From Acidobacteriota bacterium (GTDB taxonomy: Bacteria > Acidobacteriota > Terriglobia > Acidiferrales > UBA7541), in NCBI GenBank assembly GCA_003223215.1, contig QHYH01000081.1, positions 1 to 64,000 on the forward strand: DNA of 64,000 bases, given 5' to 3'. The position numbers were made by a program, and so were the translations under genes. A model generated the notes under the pieces. The model saw only the letters and a list, made by a program, of their open reading frames with translations. It made no database searches and was not told the DNA's origin. Of the stretch, positions 35,852 through 44,406 are shown one piece after another (position 1 is the stretch's first letter; each line of letters opens with the position of its first letter).

Positions 35852-36784
35852 ATGCACAAGATCACCACACTCGATGACCATTGGATGGCCAGGCCGCGCT
35901 CGATCGGCACGGCCTTGCTGGAATCGGACGGCCATCACGCGATCGTGGATCCGGGCCCGGGATCCACGCTAAACACGCTGCGCCACGAGCTGCGCGCGCA
36001 CGGCGTTTCGGTGAGCGACCTGGACGCGATTTTGCTGACCCACATTCACCTGGACCACGCCGGCGCTAGCGGCGCGCTCGTAAGGGAAAATCCGCGAGTG
36101 ATTGTGTACGTCCACAAACTCGGCGCGCCGCACATGGTGGATCCGTCGAAGCTGCTGGCAAGCGCGGCGCGGCTTTGGCCGGACAATCTCGGCGAGTTGT
36201 TCGGAGAAGCGGTGCCCGTGCCCGAATCGAATCTGCAAATCCTCGAAGGTCGAGAGACCATTACGCTCGGCTCGCGCAAAATCGAGGTGGCCTACACGCC
36301 AGGCCACGCCGCGCACCACGTCAGCTATTTCGAGGACGTCGAGGGCGTCGCCTTCGTGGGTGACACGACAGGGATAGGCATCGAAGGGCAATCTTACGTG
36401 ATGCCGGCCACGCCTCCGCCGGACATCGACTTGCCGCTCTGGGATTCCTCCTTCGCAAGGATTCTGGAGCGCAAACCAAACCGTCTGTTTTTGACGCATT
36501 TTGGATTTTCCGAAAACCCCGCCGCACACATCGCGCAATTCCGCGAGCGGCTGCACGGCTGGATGGAAACGACCGAGAAAATCCTGCAGACCGCCAAAAA
36601 CGATGAGCAGGCAATGGATTGCTTCCTGGCCACGATGCGCGCGGAAATCGGCGAACACCTGCCGGCGGAGGAAGTGGAACAGTATGTGGCGACCGCGGGT
36701 CTGAACCTGTCGTTTCTCGGGCTGGCGCGTCATGCGCGCAAGCGCGCGCAGGCGGCTTCCTCCAGTTCTAAGGCCACTTCCTAG
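35852..36784 (+). CDS. metallo-beta-lactamase-fold hydrolase
   Basis: About 310 residues from the ATG at 35852; the longer upstream frame runs through the divergent promoter. MBL motifs are LLTHIHLDHAG (HxHxDH, zinc site), TPGHAAHHVSYFE (third His), FVGDTTGIG (bridging Asp) and FLTHFGFSENP (last His). This is a glyoxalase-II-like or RNase-Z-like domain with a helical C-terminal extension. Substrate unknown, cytoplasmic. The C-terminal 100 residues are helical and rich in charge (MRAEIGEHLPAEEVEQYV), resembling a DUF seen after MBL domains. Confidence 0.85.
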   Translation: MHKITTLDDHWMARPRSIGTALLESDGHHAIVDPGPGSTLNTLRHELRAHGVSVSDLDAILLTHIHLDHAGASGALVRENPRVIVYVHKLGAPHMVDPSKLLASAARLWPDNLGELFGEAVPVPESNLQILEGRETITLGSRKIEVAYTPGHAAHHVSYFEDVEGVAFVGDTTGIGIEGQSYVMPATPPPDIDLPLWDSSFARILERKPNRLFLTHFGFSENPAAHIAQFRERLHGWMETTEKILQTAKNDEQAMDCFLATMRAEIGEHLPAEEVEQYVATAGLNLSFLGLARHARKRAQAASSSSKATS

Positions 36785-36837
36785 CGCCACCTTGAAGTGC
36801 GCATTCGCAATGGCCGCATTTCTCTTTGCAAGAAAAT

Positions 36838-37821
36838 CTAAGCGGATGATCCGGAAGAGGAGACCTCGGTGGCGCCGGAAGGTTCTGTCGCCGGCGTTTC
36901 CGCGGCTTGCAAGCGCGCCGCGAGAATCTCGGCCAAGAGGTCGACGAGCTTTTTTGCGCCGCCGCCGTCGGGATCTTTGTCGGGATTGTACTGGGCGATG
37001 TCAAGCCCCACCAGGTTTTTGTGCTTCGTGAATTCAAGGAGCGCCAGCTGCACCTCTTCGAAACGCAATCCGCCCCGGCCGGGAACATTGACCGGCGGAA
37101 AATCTTCCTGCGCGATGACGTCCACGTCCACATGAAGCACAAAGTCGTGCGCCTCGGCGTGCATGTGGGCTAAGGCTTCCTGCGCGGCGCGCGTGCCGCC
37201 TTGGAATTGAATGTCTCCCGCATAGCTGTGGCGCATGGGAGATTTGGCCAAATATTCCTGTTCCAGAGGATCAAGTCTTTCGAGTCCGAAAAGGGTCACG
37301 TCCGGTTCGCGCACGAGCGGCTGCTCTCCCCAAAAGCGAACCAGTTCAGGCGCGCCTTTCCCGAGAATGTGCGCGACCACCATGCCGTCAATGCGTCCGG
37401 AGGGCGTCGAAGCGGGAGTGTTCAGGTCGGCATCGCGGTCGACCCACAGAAGATTCAGGTGGTGGTAGTAGCGGCGAGCGGCGGCCAGCAGGCCGATGGC
37501 CTGCGCGCAATCGCCGCCGAGGACCAGCACCAAGGCGCCGCTTTTCACCGCCAATTCCGCGCGCAGCTTCAGGTCGTTGAGGCCGGCGACGATTTGGGAG
37601 AGATTGCGGGCCCGGCGATGCTCTTCGTCGTCGGCAAAAAGGCGCGGCGCACAATCGCCGTGATCGATGACCTCGTAACCCGCGGTCTGGAGCCGATCAA
37701 CAATCCCGGCGGCACGCAAAGCCGCGGGGGCTTTCTCGCTGCCGAGCGAAAAGGCTGCGGCGCTCGAAGGCGCGCCGATCAAGGCAATCTTCTTCGGTTG
37801 ACGGACGATCTTAACCGACAA
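36838..37821 (-). CDS. arginase-family protein with altered metal ligands
   Basis: About 327 residues from the TTG at 37821, behind AGGGAG; no ATG precedes the family start (KKIALIGAPSSAAAFSLGSE). The ureohydrolase fold is clear: a Rossmann-like N-terminus, GALVLVLGGDCAQAIG, LLWVDRDADLNTP, IDGMVVAHILG, VLHVDVDVIAQEDFPPVN, and LVGLDIAQYNPDKDP. Normal arginases bind two Mn through GGDHS, DAHxD and DVD. Here the first His is Cys (about 105) and the His of DAHAD is Asp (about 130); the DVD pair (232, 234) is intact. It may be inactive or have a changed metal site. It lies downstream of ispH on the same strand. Confidence 0.82.
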   Translation of the reverse strand: MSVKIVRQPKKIALIGAPSSAAAFSLGSEKAPAALRAAGIVDRLQTAGYEVIDHGDCAPRLFADDEEHRRARNLSQIVAGLNDLKLRAELAVKSGALVLVLGGDCAQAIGLLAAARRYYHHLNLLWVDRDADLNTPASTPSGRIDGMVVAHILGKGAPELVRFWGEQPLVREPDVTLFGLERLDPLEQEYLAKSPMRHSYAGDIQFQGGTRAAQEALAHMHAEAHDFVLHVDVDVIAQEDFPPVNVPGRGGLRFEEVQLALLEFTKHKNLVGLDIAQYNPDKDPDGGGAKKLVDLLAEILAARLQAAETPATEPSGATEVSSSGSSA

Positions 37822-37943
37822 GTTAGGCTCCCTGTCCTGAGCTATCCAGCCGCCGCGCCGGTACTGCCAAGACCGGAACGGAAGCATGCGGTTCTTCCGG
37901 TCCTGCGCGGCGTTTCCCCCGGGAACGGTCGACAACCAAACTC

Positions 37944-38915
37944 TCAGCGGCGCGGCGCCGGCGCGATGGTCGCCAATTCCGGAGGCAAGATGAACCGCAC
38001 GTCTTCGCGTATGAGATCCAAGTCGCGCTGATCGGTAAAGCCGAGCTCCGCCAAACGCTGACTGACCTGCTCGACAAGGACTTCCGGCGCGGAAGCGCCC
38101 GCCGTCAGGCCCACGCGTGAAACGCCTTGGAGCCAACCTACATCGATGTCACACGCCGAGTCGATCAGTTTTGCCTGGACGCCGCGGCGTTGCGCCACTT
38201 CCACGAGGCGGTTGGAGTTCGAGCTGTTCGGAGAACCGACGACCAGGATGAGATCCACGTCCTTGGCCACCTGTTCGACAGCCTCCTGGCGGTTTTGCGT
38301 GGCATAACAGATGTCATCGCTGGCCGGCCCCTGGATGGCGGGAAATCTATGGCGAAGACGCGCTACGATTTCCTGAGTGTCGTAAAGGCTCAAGGTCGTC
38401 TGCGTGAGGAAGGAGAGCTTCTGCGGGTCCTCGACTTCCAGCGCGTCCACGGCCGCGACCGAGTCCACCACGAGAGTGCTGTCGGGAGCTTCACCGGAGG
38501 TCCCGATGATTTCCTGATGGTCTTTGTGGCCGATCAGGATGATGGTGCGCTTCTCGCGCGCAAATTTCAGCGCTTCCAAGTGAACCTTGGTTACTAGCGG
38601 GCAGGTGGCATCGATGACTTTCAGCGCCCGCGCTTTGGCTTCGTCGCGCACGGTCGGGGGCACGCCGTGGGCGCTGAAAACCAGCACCGCGCCGTGCGGG
38701 ACTTCCTCGATCGCTTCGACAAAAATGGCGCCGCGGCGGCGTAACTGCTCGACGACGTACGTGTTATGAACAATTTCGTGGTGGACGTAGACCGGAGAGC
38801 CGTAGGCTTCTAGCGCCAATTCCACAATGTCCACGGCGCGCACGACACCGGCGCAAAAGCCGCGCGGCCTCACCCGGAGCAGGATTTTCCCATTTTTTGT
38901 GGTCTGCATGGTCAC
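37944..38915 (-). CDS. ispH: 4-hydroxy-3-methylbut-2-enyl diphosphate reductase
   Basis: 323 residues. IspH (LytB) is the last MEP-pathway enzyme, making IPP and DMAPP with a 4Fe-4S cluster. The three cluster Cys are in PRGFCAGVVRAV, DATCPLVTKVH and SACDIDV. The active-site His/Glu/Thr are in YVHHEIVHN, IGHKDHQEIIGTSGE and SFLTQTTLS. Length and motif order are standard. An arginase-like gene follows 120 bases downstream. Confidence 0.96.
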   Translation of the reverse strand: MTMQTTKNGKILLRVRPRGFCAGVVRAVDIVELALEAYGSPVYVHHEIVHNTYVVEQLRRRGAIFVEAIEEVPHGAVLVFSAHGVPPTVRDEAKARALKVIDATCPLVTKVHLEALKFAREKRTIILIGHKDHQEIIGTSGEAPDSTLVVDSVAAVDALEVEDPQKLSFLTQTTLSLYDTQEIVARLRHRFPAIQGPASDDICYATQNRQEAVEQVAKDVDLILVVGSPNSSNSNRLVEVAQRRGVQAKLIDSACDIDVGWLQGVSRVGLTAGASAPEVLVEQVSQRLAELGFTDQRDLDLIREDVRFILPPELATIAPAPRR

Positions 38916-39358
38916 CGTAGTTTATCGCACCGCTAAGGACTCTATCATACCTCAGCAGTTCGCCCGAGCGCACCCGACTCGCGGTACGTCGATGGGCCCG
39001 AACCGCAAGGACTAACGATTACCACTATTTCGCTGAGCATTCCGGCAGCGCGGCGAATACTTGTCGAAAAAGCGCGAAAGCCTTCCTGGTTGCGGGTAAA
39101 CTTTACAGGTTCCGCGCAATTTACTCCGCCTTTCCCCCGCACGCATTTCTGCGGTTTCGTGCGCAAGGTGCGAATTCTAGGGCACTTAGGAGGCCCGCTC
39201 TTTTGGCCTCTCAGAAGCACAACCTAAACCAAGCCGAGCACCTCAAATCTCCACGTCCCCAATCATTCGGAGGTTAAAAGCCCGTCGATACAGGGCCTGG
39301 GATTTCCCTGCGAATCGGACCTCCGGCAAGACTGAAGAAAGGGTAGAGGTACGGGCTC
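38916..39358. other. intergenic between divergent ispH and the HD-GYP gene
   Basis: No gene or structured element recognised in this 443-base gap. It must carry both promoters. The ORFs here are short and lack family features. Confidence 0.45.
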
Positions 39359-40348
39359 ATGAACCCGACGATCTTGCTTGTGGACCTGGCCTCGGCGGAA
39401 CGAGAAAATTGGAAAGCGTTCCTGGAAGACCAAAAGTACGACGTTTTGACGGCCGATAACGCGGAATCAGCGCGGCGACTTTGCCTCGAGCTGCAACCTG
39501 ACCTGGTCTTGCTGCACGATCATCTTCCGCAGGTCCGCGGTTTCGAGCTCTGCCGACGTCTGAAAGAGGATCCAGTGAATCACCTAACCCCGGTTGTTCT
39601 GGTTTCCGCGGCACCGACTCCGAGAGAACTCGAGCAAGGACGTGAAGCGGGTGCGGCCGACTTCTGGGGCACGCCTTCATCGTTGGGCGACTGGCTCGGC
39701 CGCATCGAATCACTCATGAAACTCAAGAATCTTATCGACGAAAAGGCTAAGGGCGTGATTCTTTCTCTTGCGCGGAGCATCGAAGCGAAACATTCCTTAA
39801 CGGACGGGCATTCCGACCGCCTTGCGGACTGCGCCGTGCAGCTGGGAAAGAGCCTGAGTATGACCGAGGAAGATTTGGAGCAATTGCGGCTGGGCTGCCT
39901 GCTCCATGACATTGGGAAGATGGCTGTTCCGCACCGCATTCTACGCAAGCCGGGACGCCTGAATCCGCAGGAAATGCAAATCATGCGGCAACACCCCGTC
40001 ATGGGAGAGCAAATCTGCGCACCGCTTAAATTGTTCCGGCCCATCCTTCCGATCATCCGGCACCATCACGAGCGGATGGACGGCACAGGATATCCGGACG
40101 GCCTCTTGGCCGAGGAAATCCCGCTGAAGGCGCGCATTGTGCAGGTTGCCGACGTTTACGATGCGCTGATCAACGACCGCCCCTACCGGGAAGCCTTCAC
40201 CCCGGAGGAAGCGCTCGAAATCCTCCGCCAGGAAGCAGCGCACGGGCGGATGGATGTTTCGCTCGTCTGGAAGTTTGCGCGAATCTCGAGATCGGGCGAT
40301 TCCTTCCCCATACGAGGCCGCTCCATGCTGGCTTCTTACTACGCGTAA
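39359..40348 (+). CDS. HD-GYP phosphodiesterase with degenerate receiver domain
   Basis: 329 residues. The C-terminal HD-GYP domain (about 140-310) has LLHDIGKMAVP (HD), RHHHERMDGTGYPDG (HHE and GYP) and ADVYDALINDRPY, as in enzymes that degrade cyclic di-GMP. The N-terminal receiver-like domain (1-120) lacks the hallmarks of a phosphorylatable receiver. The Asp position is H53 (LLHDHLP), the acidic pocket is VDL instead of a DD pair, and the Lys position is T104 (FWGTPSS). It should therefore sense something other than a kinase signal, or act as a dimer module. The start follows an AG-rich tract. No kinase adjoins it. Confidence 0.9.
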   Translation: MNPTILLVDLASAERENWKAFLEDQKYDVLTADNAESARRLCLELQPDLVLLHDHLPQVRGFELCRRLKEDPVNHLTPVVLVSAAPTPRELEQGREAGAADFWGTPSSLGDWLGRIESLMKLKNLIDEKAKGVILSLARSIEAKHSLTDGHSDRLADCAVQLGKSLSMTEEDLEQLRLGCLLHDIGKMAVPHRILRKPGRLNPQEMQIMRQHPVMGEQICAPLKLFRPILPIIRHHHERMDGTGYPDGLLAEEIPLKARIVQVADVYDALINDRPYREAFTPEEALEILRQEAAHGRMDVSLVWKFARISRSGDSFPIRGRSMLASYYA

Positions 40349-40455
40349 CGAAGCATCTCGGAAAGGTTCCGCACATCCCAAGCGGAAAACGAAGATTCAA
40401 CCAAATTGGCGCTCGCTACTGTTCGCGAGAATTTCGTGCTCATGTTCACGGAAAG

Positions 40456-40530
40456 GTGGTTGCGCCCGTCGTCCTCGAAGGCCGGCGCGTGCGGCTGGAG
40501 CCGCTCGAGGAATGTCAGCTTCGCGGATTG
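40456..40530 (+). pseudogene. GNAT acetyltransferase N-terminal fragment
   Basis: The frame from GTG 40456 reads VVAPVVLEGRRVRLEPLEEC. This matches the first strand of GNAT proteins of the RimJ/RimL type (LxGRxVRLEPLxxxH). Beyond about 25 residues similarity ends and the frame stops at 40620. The acetyl-CoA-binding region is missing. A short remnant between the HD-GYP and PilZ-like genes. Confidence 0.5.
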
Positions 40531-40684
40531 CTGAAGGGTTGCGCGATGCCGCCGGGCGCTAACGTTAGCCGCGGGACAAGCAGGCTTGCACCTTTCCTTC
40601 TTAGGCAACTGGCTTTTTAGGCTGCCGGTCGAAGGCAACCTCTCAAGGTAGAATCGGCGCGAACCCCAGATCGCTCCTTTTCCG

Positions 40685-41038
40685 GTGATGGCAAGCTCCT
40701 GCAATCCGAGAGATCGCCGCCGCAGCGAACGCGTCGTGCTGCGCATGCGCATTACGGTCATCGCGGAAGACCATGCGCGCGAACGCCGGCAGTTTGACGC
40801 CATGACGCAGGTCGTCAACGCTCACGGCGGGCTCATGAGAATCGAGACGGAGCTGCACGTGGGGCAGCCGATGTTGCTCAAGAACCCTCAAAACAACGCC
40901 GACGAGGCCTGCCGAGTAGTGCGCGTGGAGGACACGGCGGATGGCGATTTCGCCGTGGCTTTCGAGTTCGCCAACCCGCATCCCAAGTTTTGGCCGATCG
41001 TTTTCCCGCCCAAAGATTGGATTCGACTGCCGGACTGA
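40685..41038 (+). CDS. PilZ-like domain protein
   Basis: 117 residues starting at GTG 40685 or ATG 40688. The N-terminal RDRRRSERVVLRMRITV fits the RxxxR cyclic-di-GMP-binding motif of PilZ domains. Further on there is a D/N-x-S-like VNAHGGLMRIETELHVGQPMLL stretch and a beta-barrel pattern ending FEFANPHPKFW. It would sense cyclic di-GMP in the cytoplasm. Its position next to the HD-GYP gene, separated only by a remnant, supports a second-messenger role. The partner is unknown. Confidence 0.72.
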   Translation: MMASSCNPRDRRRSERVVLRMRITVIAEDHARERRQFDAMTQVVNAHGGLMRIETELHVGQPMLLKNPQNNADEACRVVRVEDTADGDFAVAFEFANPHPKFWPIVFPPKDWIRLPD

Positions 41039-41135
41039 GCCAGCGCGTAAAACCCGGCTTAATGCGCAACTCCTTTCCATCGGCGGTGTTTGATAGAGTG
41101 ACAGTGATAATGGTGTCTGTTCGGAGGACGCTCTC

Positions 41136-41798
41136 ATGACGCATTGGACGATGGGCCTCAGGAAATCCTCCCTGATCGCGGTTTCGGCCCTGCTCAGCGG
41201 GCTCTTGCTCGCAGGCTGCGACGAATACGTTCAAATCACCCGCGATCCAGACGTCCCCATTCATAAACTGGCCACCTGGGCGTGGCGCCCGGTTGCGGAG
41301 CAATCCAAAGCTCATGACTCGCGCGCCGTCGTCTCACGCGACGTGATTTCTCGCGACGAAACCGTGGTGCGCGACAGCAATGCCGATAACGAAATGGTCC
41401 GCCAGCGCGTGAAGACCGCCATCGAGCAAACGCTGGCCTCCAAGGGGCTCACTCAGATCAGCGATCCCAAGGCCGCCGAGTTTGTAGTGGACTATCATTT
41501 CGCGGTGGAACGCCGTGACGCCGCCGTCCCCGCCGTTTATGGAGGCTATCCGGGTGTGGTTTGCGGACCCTTCGGCTGCTGGCAATCGTGGGGCTGGGGG
41601 CCGACGGCGGCTGGCTACGAACACATTCGCTTCCGGCAAGGAACCATTGTCTTTGATCTCGTCCAACAGTCGACAAAGCACCTGGTCTACCGCGCCGTCG
41701 GCGAGAAGCCCGTGCACTCCAACACCTTCACGCTGACGCAGGGCGATATCAATGGTCTGGTTCATCAGCTCCTGAAAGATCTGAGGACCCACAAATAG
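41136..41798 (+). CDS. DUF4136-like lipoprotein
   Basis: 220 residues with a lipoprotein signal (SALLSGLLLAGC) preceded by a good GGAGG site. It is likely lipidated at Cys and anchored in the outer or inner membrane. The mature part has the DUF4136 layout: a short YVQITRDPDVPIHKLATWAW start, a helical VRQRVKTAIEQTLASKGLTQ, VDYHFAVERRDA, and a C-terminal FDLVQQSTKHLVYRAVGE. Function unknown. It is separate from the PilZ-like gene by about 100 bases. Confidence 0.85.
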   Translation: MTHWTMGLRKSSLIAVSALLSGLLLAGCDEYVQITRDPDVPIHKLATWAWRPVAEQSKAHDSRAVVSRDVISRDETVVRDSNADNEMVRQRVKTAIEQTLASKGLTQISDPKAAEFVVDYHFAVERRDAAVPAVYGGYPGVVCGPFGCWQSWGWGPTAAGYEHIRFRQGTIVFDLVQQSTKHLVYRAVGEKPVHSNTFTLTQGDINGLVHQLLKDLRTHK

Positions 41799-42029
41799 GT
41801 TTGCGCGGGCTTGTTGACGCGAGCCCCCCGTTGACGTTCCGATCGCTTCTCGGTTTCCTCTTACGCCATGCCCTTCGCACGGAATTCGCTCGCAGGAAGT
41901 GGCGATGCGGGAAAATTCCGTGCCGACAATCGTCTGCGGCGGGATGCCGGCGCGATCGCTAGCGCTGATGGCGGGCTGGCTCGGGAAGACGCGGGGATAA
42001 CTGCTCTCGATTCGACCGGCACAGCGATG

Positions 42030-43643
42030 TCACAGCAAGCCAAACACGGCGACGCTGGTCCTGGTGCCGACATAGACCCTGCCGTTTGCGACCATCGGCG
42101 TAATGAAATGCCCGCCGACCGCTGAGAAATGATCTCGGTTGGAAGCCGCCTGGTTCGAATCGTAAAGTTCCTTGGTAAGGTCGCGGGCGTCGTAGGCGAA
42201 TAAGATTCCCGCTTCCCAGTCCAGGGCCCAAACGATTCCCTGCGAGGCGCCATTTGCCGAAATGCTGGCAACGGCTCCATTACTACCGAATAGATGGGCG
42301 CTCTGCGAGGATGGCGAGGTCCCGAGCAATGCTTGTGAAACGGGGAAAGCCTTCAATGCATTGTTTGTCGGGCAGAGGTAAACGGTGTTCTGGAAGAACA
42401 CCGGTGAGGAATGATTCTCGCCGGTGGCCAGCTGGATTGCCGGCTGGTAAATGTTGTTTTTCGTGGAGTTGAACTGGCCCAGGTTGTCCCGGTTCAAAAC
42501 GTAAAGGTTGCCATCCTTTCCGGCGCCCACGGCCAGATGCCGCACCGTGCCGCTGGCGTCGGTCAGATCTGGCAGCAGCAACGGGCCTGCAGAACCGAAA
42601 TCCTGGTCCGCGGCATCCTCGGAACTGGTGTTGTTCGGCGTGAAGTAGTCGCCGACGGTCAGGCCAGCGGAAGTGGAAAGGCGCACGAACGAATTCCCAT
42701 AACTGCTGTTCGCCCCGGGGGTGTCAGCAAACCCGTTTCCGCTGATAACATATACGTTCCCGGCTGCGTCTGCGGCGGGTCCGCCTCCGCCCATCCACAT
42801 GCCACCCCCGGAATTGTTGGGCACGAGATCGATCGCGCTGGTTTGTTTGAGCGTACCGGCATCATAAGCAATCACCCAGGCCGAGTATGCGCCGCAATCG
42901 CCAAACAGGCCTGCCCATGCGGTATAGATGGTGTTTCCGGCTTCGAGCAGCGCGGCGCGCTCATGGTGAAACTGGGGAAGGAAACTGACTACGCCGCCGC
43001 TGCTGTTGCCTCCCGTGCCGGGATAGGTCGCCGTTATCGTCGTCGGGCCGCCGAATAGTTCCCCGCCGTTTGTCAGGTCGAGTGCATGCAGGCGATGGAA
43101 GATGTTTCCCGCGGAATTCTGGGACATGGCCTCGACATAGATGGCGTTGCGGGCGCGGTCGATAACCGGCGTAGCGGTGATTCCGTTTGGACGGATATTC
43201 CCGCACGGCAGGCTCGTGGCGGGAGATTCTCCATTCGGGAGGACGCTGGTTTTCCAGAGGATCGTGGCGGAACTACCGCTAATGCTTTGCGCGTCCACTG
43301 CGTAGACGGTGTCATTTTCCGTGGCTACGTACAAAACGTCCTTGTTTCCCTGTCCCGGAATCGCCAGCTGGCTGAGAAAGAGCGTCTGGCCGTCGATCTG
43401 GCCGTCGACCGCAAACTCGCCCACTTTTCCAAACATTGCCGAATTCACATTGCTCGTATCGAGCGCGGTCTCTTTCAGGTTCTCGCCGGTGCGCTGGTTG
43501 TCGTAGTGATAGGTCGCGACGTCGGTACTGGACGGCGGCCCAGAAGGCGTCCCGTTAAGAATCGGGCCCGAGGAACTCGAGGAACAACCGGTGAGGAGAA
43601 TTGCCACAAATGGAAACCATGGAACTACGCGAAATCGCGACAT
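42030..43643 (-). CDS. PQQ-like beta-propeller lipoprotein
   Basis: 537 residues with a lipobox (AILLTGC) after an N-terminal hydrophobic stretch. The mature protein has repeated blades such as DVLYVATENDTVYAVDAQS, NIFHRLHALDLTNG, YSAWVIAYDAGTLK and GNLYVLNRDNLGQFN, typical of outer-membrane PQQ-like/pyrrolo-quinoline-type propellers. There is no evidence of a quinone-binding triad, so it is more likely a binding or assembly scaffold than a dehydrogenase. It stands alone on the minus strand, between the DUF4136 lipoprotein and the IS200-type element. Confidence 0.85.
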   Translation of the reverse strand: MSRFRVVPWFPFVAILLTGCSSSSSGPILNGTPSGPPSSTDVATYHYDNQRTGENLKETALDTSNVNSAMFGKVGEFAVDGQIDGQTLFLSQLAIPGQGNKDVLYVATENDTVYAVDAQSISGSSATILWKTSVLPNGESPATSLPCGNIRPNGITATPVIDRARNAIYVEAMSQNSAGNIFHRLHALDLTNGGELFGGPTTITATYPGTGGNSSGGVVSFLPQFHHERAALLEAGNTIYTAWAGLFGDCGAYSAWVIAYDAGTLKQTSAIDLVPNNSGGGMWMGGGGPAADAAGNVYVISGNGFADTPGANSSYGNSFVRLSTSAGLTVGDYFTPNNTSSEDAADQDFGSAGPLLLPDLTDASGTVRHLAVGAGKDGNLYVLNRDNLGQFNSTKNNIYQPAIQLATGENHSSPVFFQNTVYLCPTNNALKAFPVSQALLGTSPSSQSAHLFGSNGAVASISANGASQGIVWALDWEAGILFAYDARDLTKELYDSNQAASNRDHFSAVGGHFITPMVANGRVYVGTRTSVAVFGLL

Positions 43644-43762
43644 GGTGCCTCACGCTTTGCGTCGATTTTAGCGGCTGGGGATAAACACGCGGCAGCAAAC
43701 ACGAATAGATTGTTGCGTTACAGCCATGGTTGCTGGAAGCTGGTTTTACGATTGTTGTGCGA

Positions 43763-44319
43763 GGTAGGTAGGGGACACAATCGGGGGAACACCCGAGTAC
43801 TCCTGCCTACCGCATTGGATGGCAGCCGTAGAGCCCCTGCCTTCAGCCAGCGGGATATAAAGATCATAGAAGACTATTTACAAACAAAAAGCGAAGGTAC
43901 ATACTTTCCCAATGATGCTGGGATACAAGTCGAATAAGAATGTCGTTTACAGCAGCAAATATCACATCGTTTGGTGCCCCAAGTACCGCCGCAAAGTTCT
44001 CGCTGGCGGCGTGGAGAAACGATTGCTCGGGTTGATACATAAGGCTGCTGCTAGGTATCGGGCCGAGGTCATCGCCTTGGAGATTCTGCCCGACCAGGTC
44101 CATCTGTTGGTCGAGGTGGACCCGCAATTTGGCATACACCGTTTGGTCAAGTACATCAAAGGTGTCACGTCACACGAACTTAGAAAAGAGTTCGCCTCTT
44201 TGCGAAGTAGGTTGCCTAGCCTCTGGACCAATAGTTACTTCTGTTCGACTGTCGGTGGTCCGCCGCTAGAAGTCATCAAACAATATGTGGAGAGCCAGAA
44301 GAATGTCTGACCCGCAGAC
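43763..44319 (+). mobile_element. solitary IS200/IS605-type element with tnpA only
   Basis: The unit spans a hairpin-rich left end and a tnpA reading frame, with no tnpB nearby. At the left end 43763-43811 folds through GGTAGG/CCTACC with an inner TCGGG-loop-CCCGA hairpin (43781-43796). Just beyond tnpA, GTCTG-loop-CAGAC (44305-44319) precedes a T-run. IS200/IS605 elements have subterminal hairpins and no terminal inverted repeats. The exact ends and target site cannot be set from one copy. Confidence 0.6.
43912..44310 (+). CDS. tnpA: IS200/IS605-family Y1 transposase TnpA, HUH motif altered
   Basis: 132 residues, the full family length. It has YKSNKNVVYSSKYHIVWCPKYRRKV, LEILPDQVHLLVEVDPQFG, LVKYIKGVTSHELRKEF and LWTNSYFCSTVGGPPLEVIKQYVESQKNV. 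The catalytic Tyr is about residue 125. Metal-binding HxH is normally PDHVHLL; here it is PDQVHLL, so residue 62 is Gln (CAG in place of CAC/CAT) and only H64 remains. A single base change would account for it. The enzyme cuts and joins single-stranded DNA. With one His lost, activity is doubtful. Confidence 0.88.
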   Translation: MMLGYKSNKNVVYSSKYHIVWCPKYRRKVLAGGVEKRLLGLIHKAAARYRAEVIALEILPDQVHLLVEVDPQFGIHRLVKYIKGVTSHELRKEFASLRSRLPSLWTNSYFCSTVGGPPLEVIKQYVESQKNV

Positions 44320-44406
44320 GATTTTTGAATGCCTGCCGCAGCTGTCCGAGCTGTCCGAGGCTGCTCCTTGCTTCGACGGAATTTCCCTTCTATCCTCGTT
44401 GTCCCG

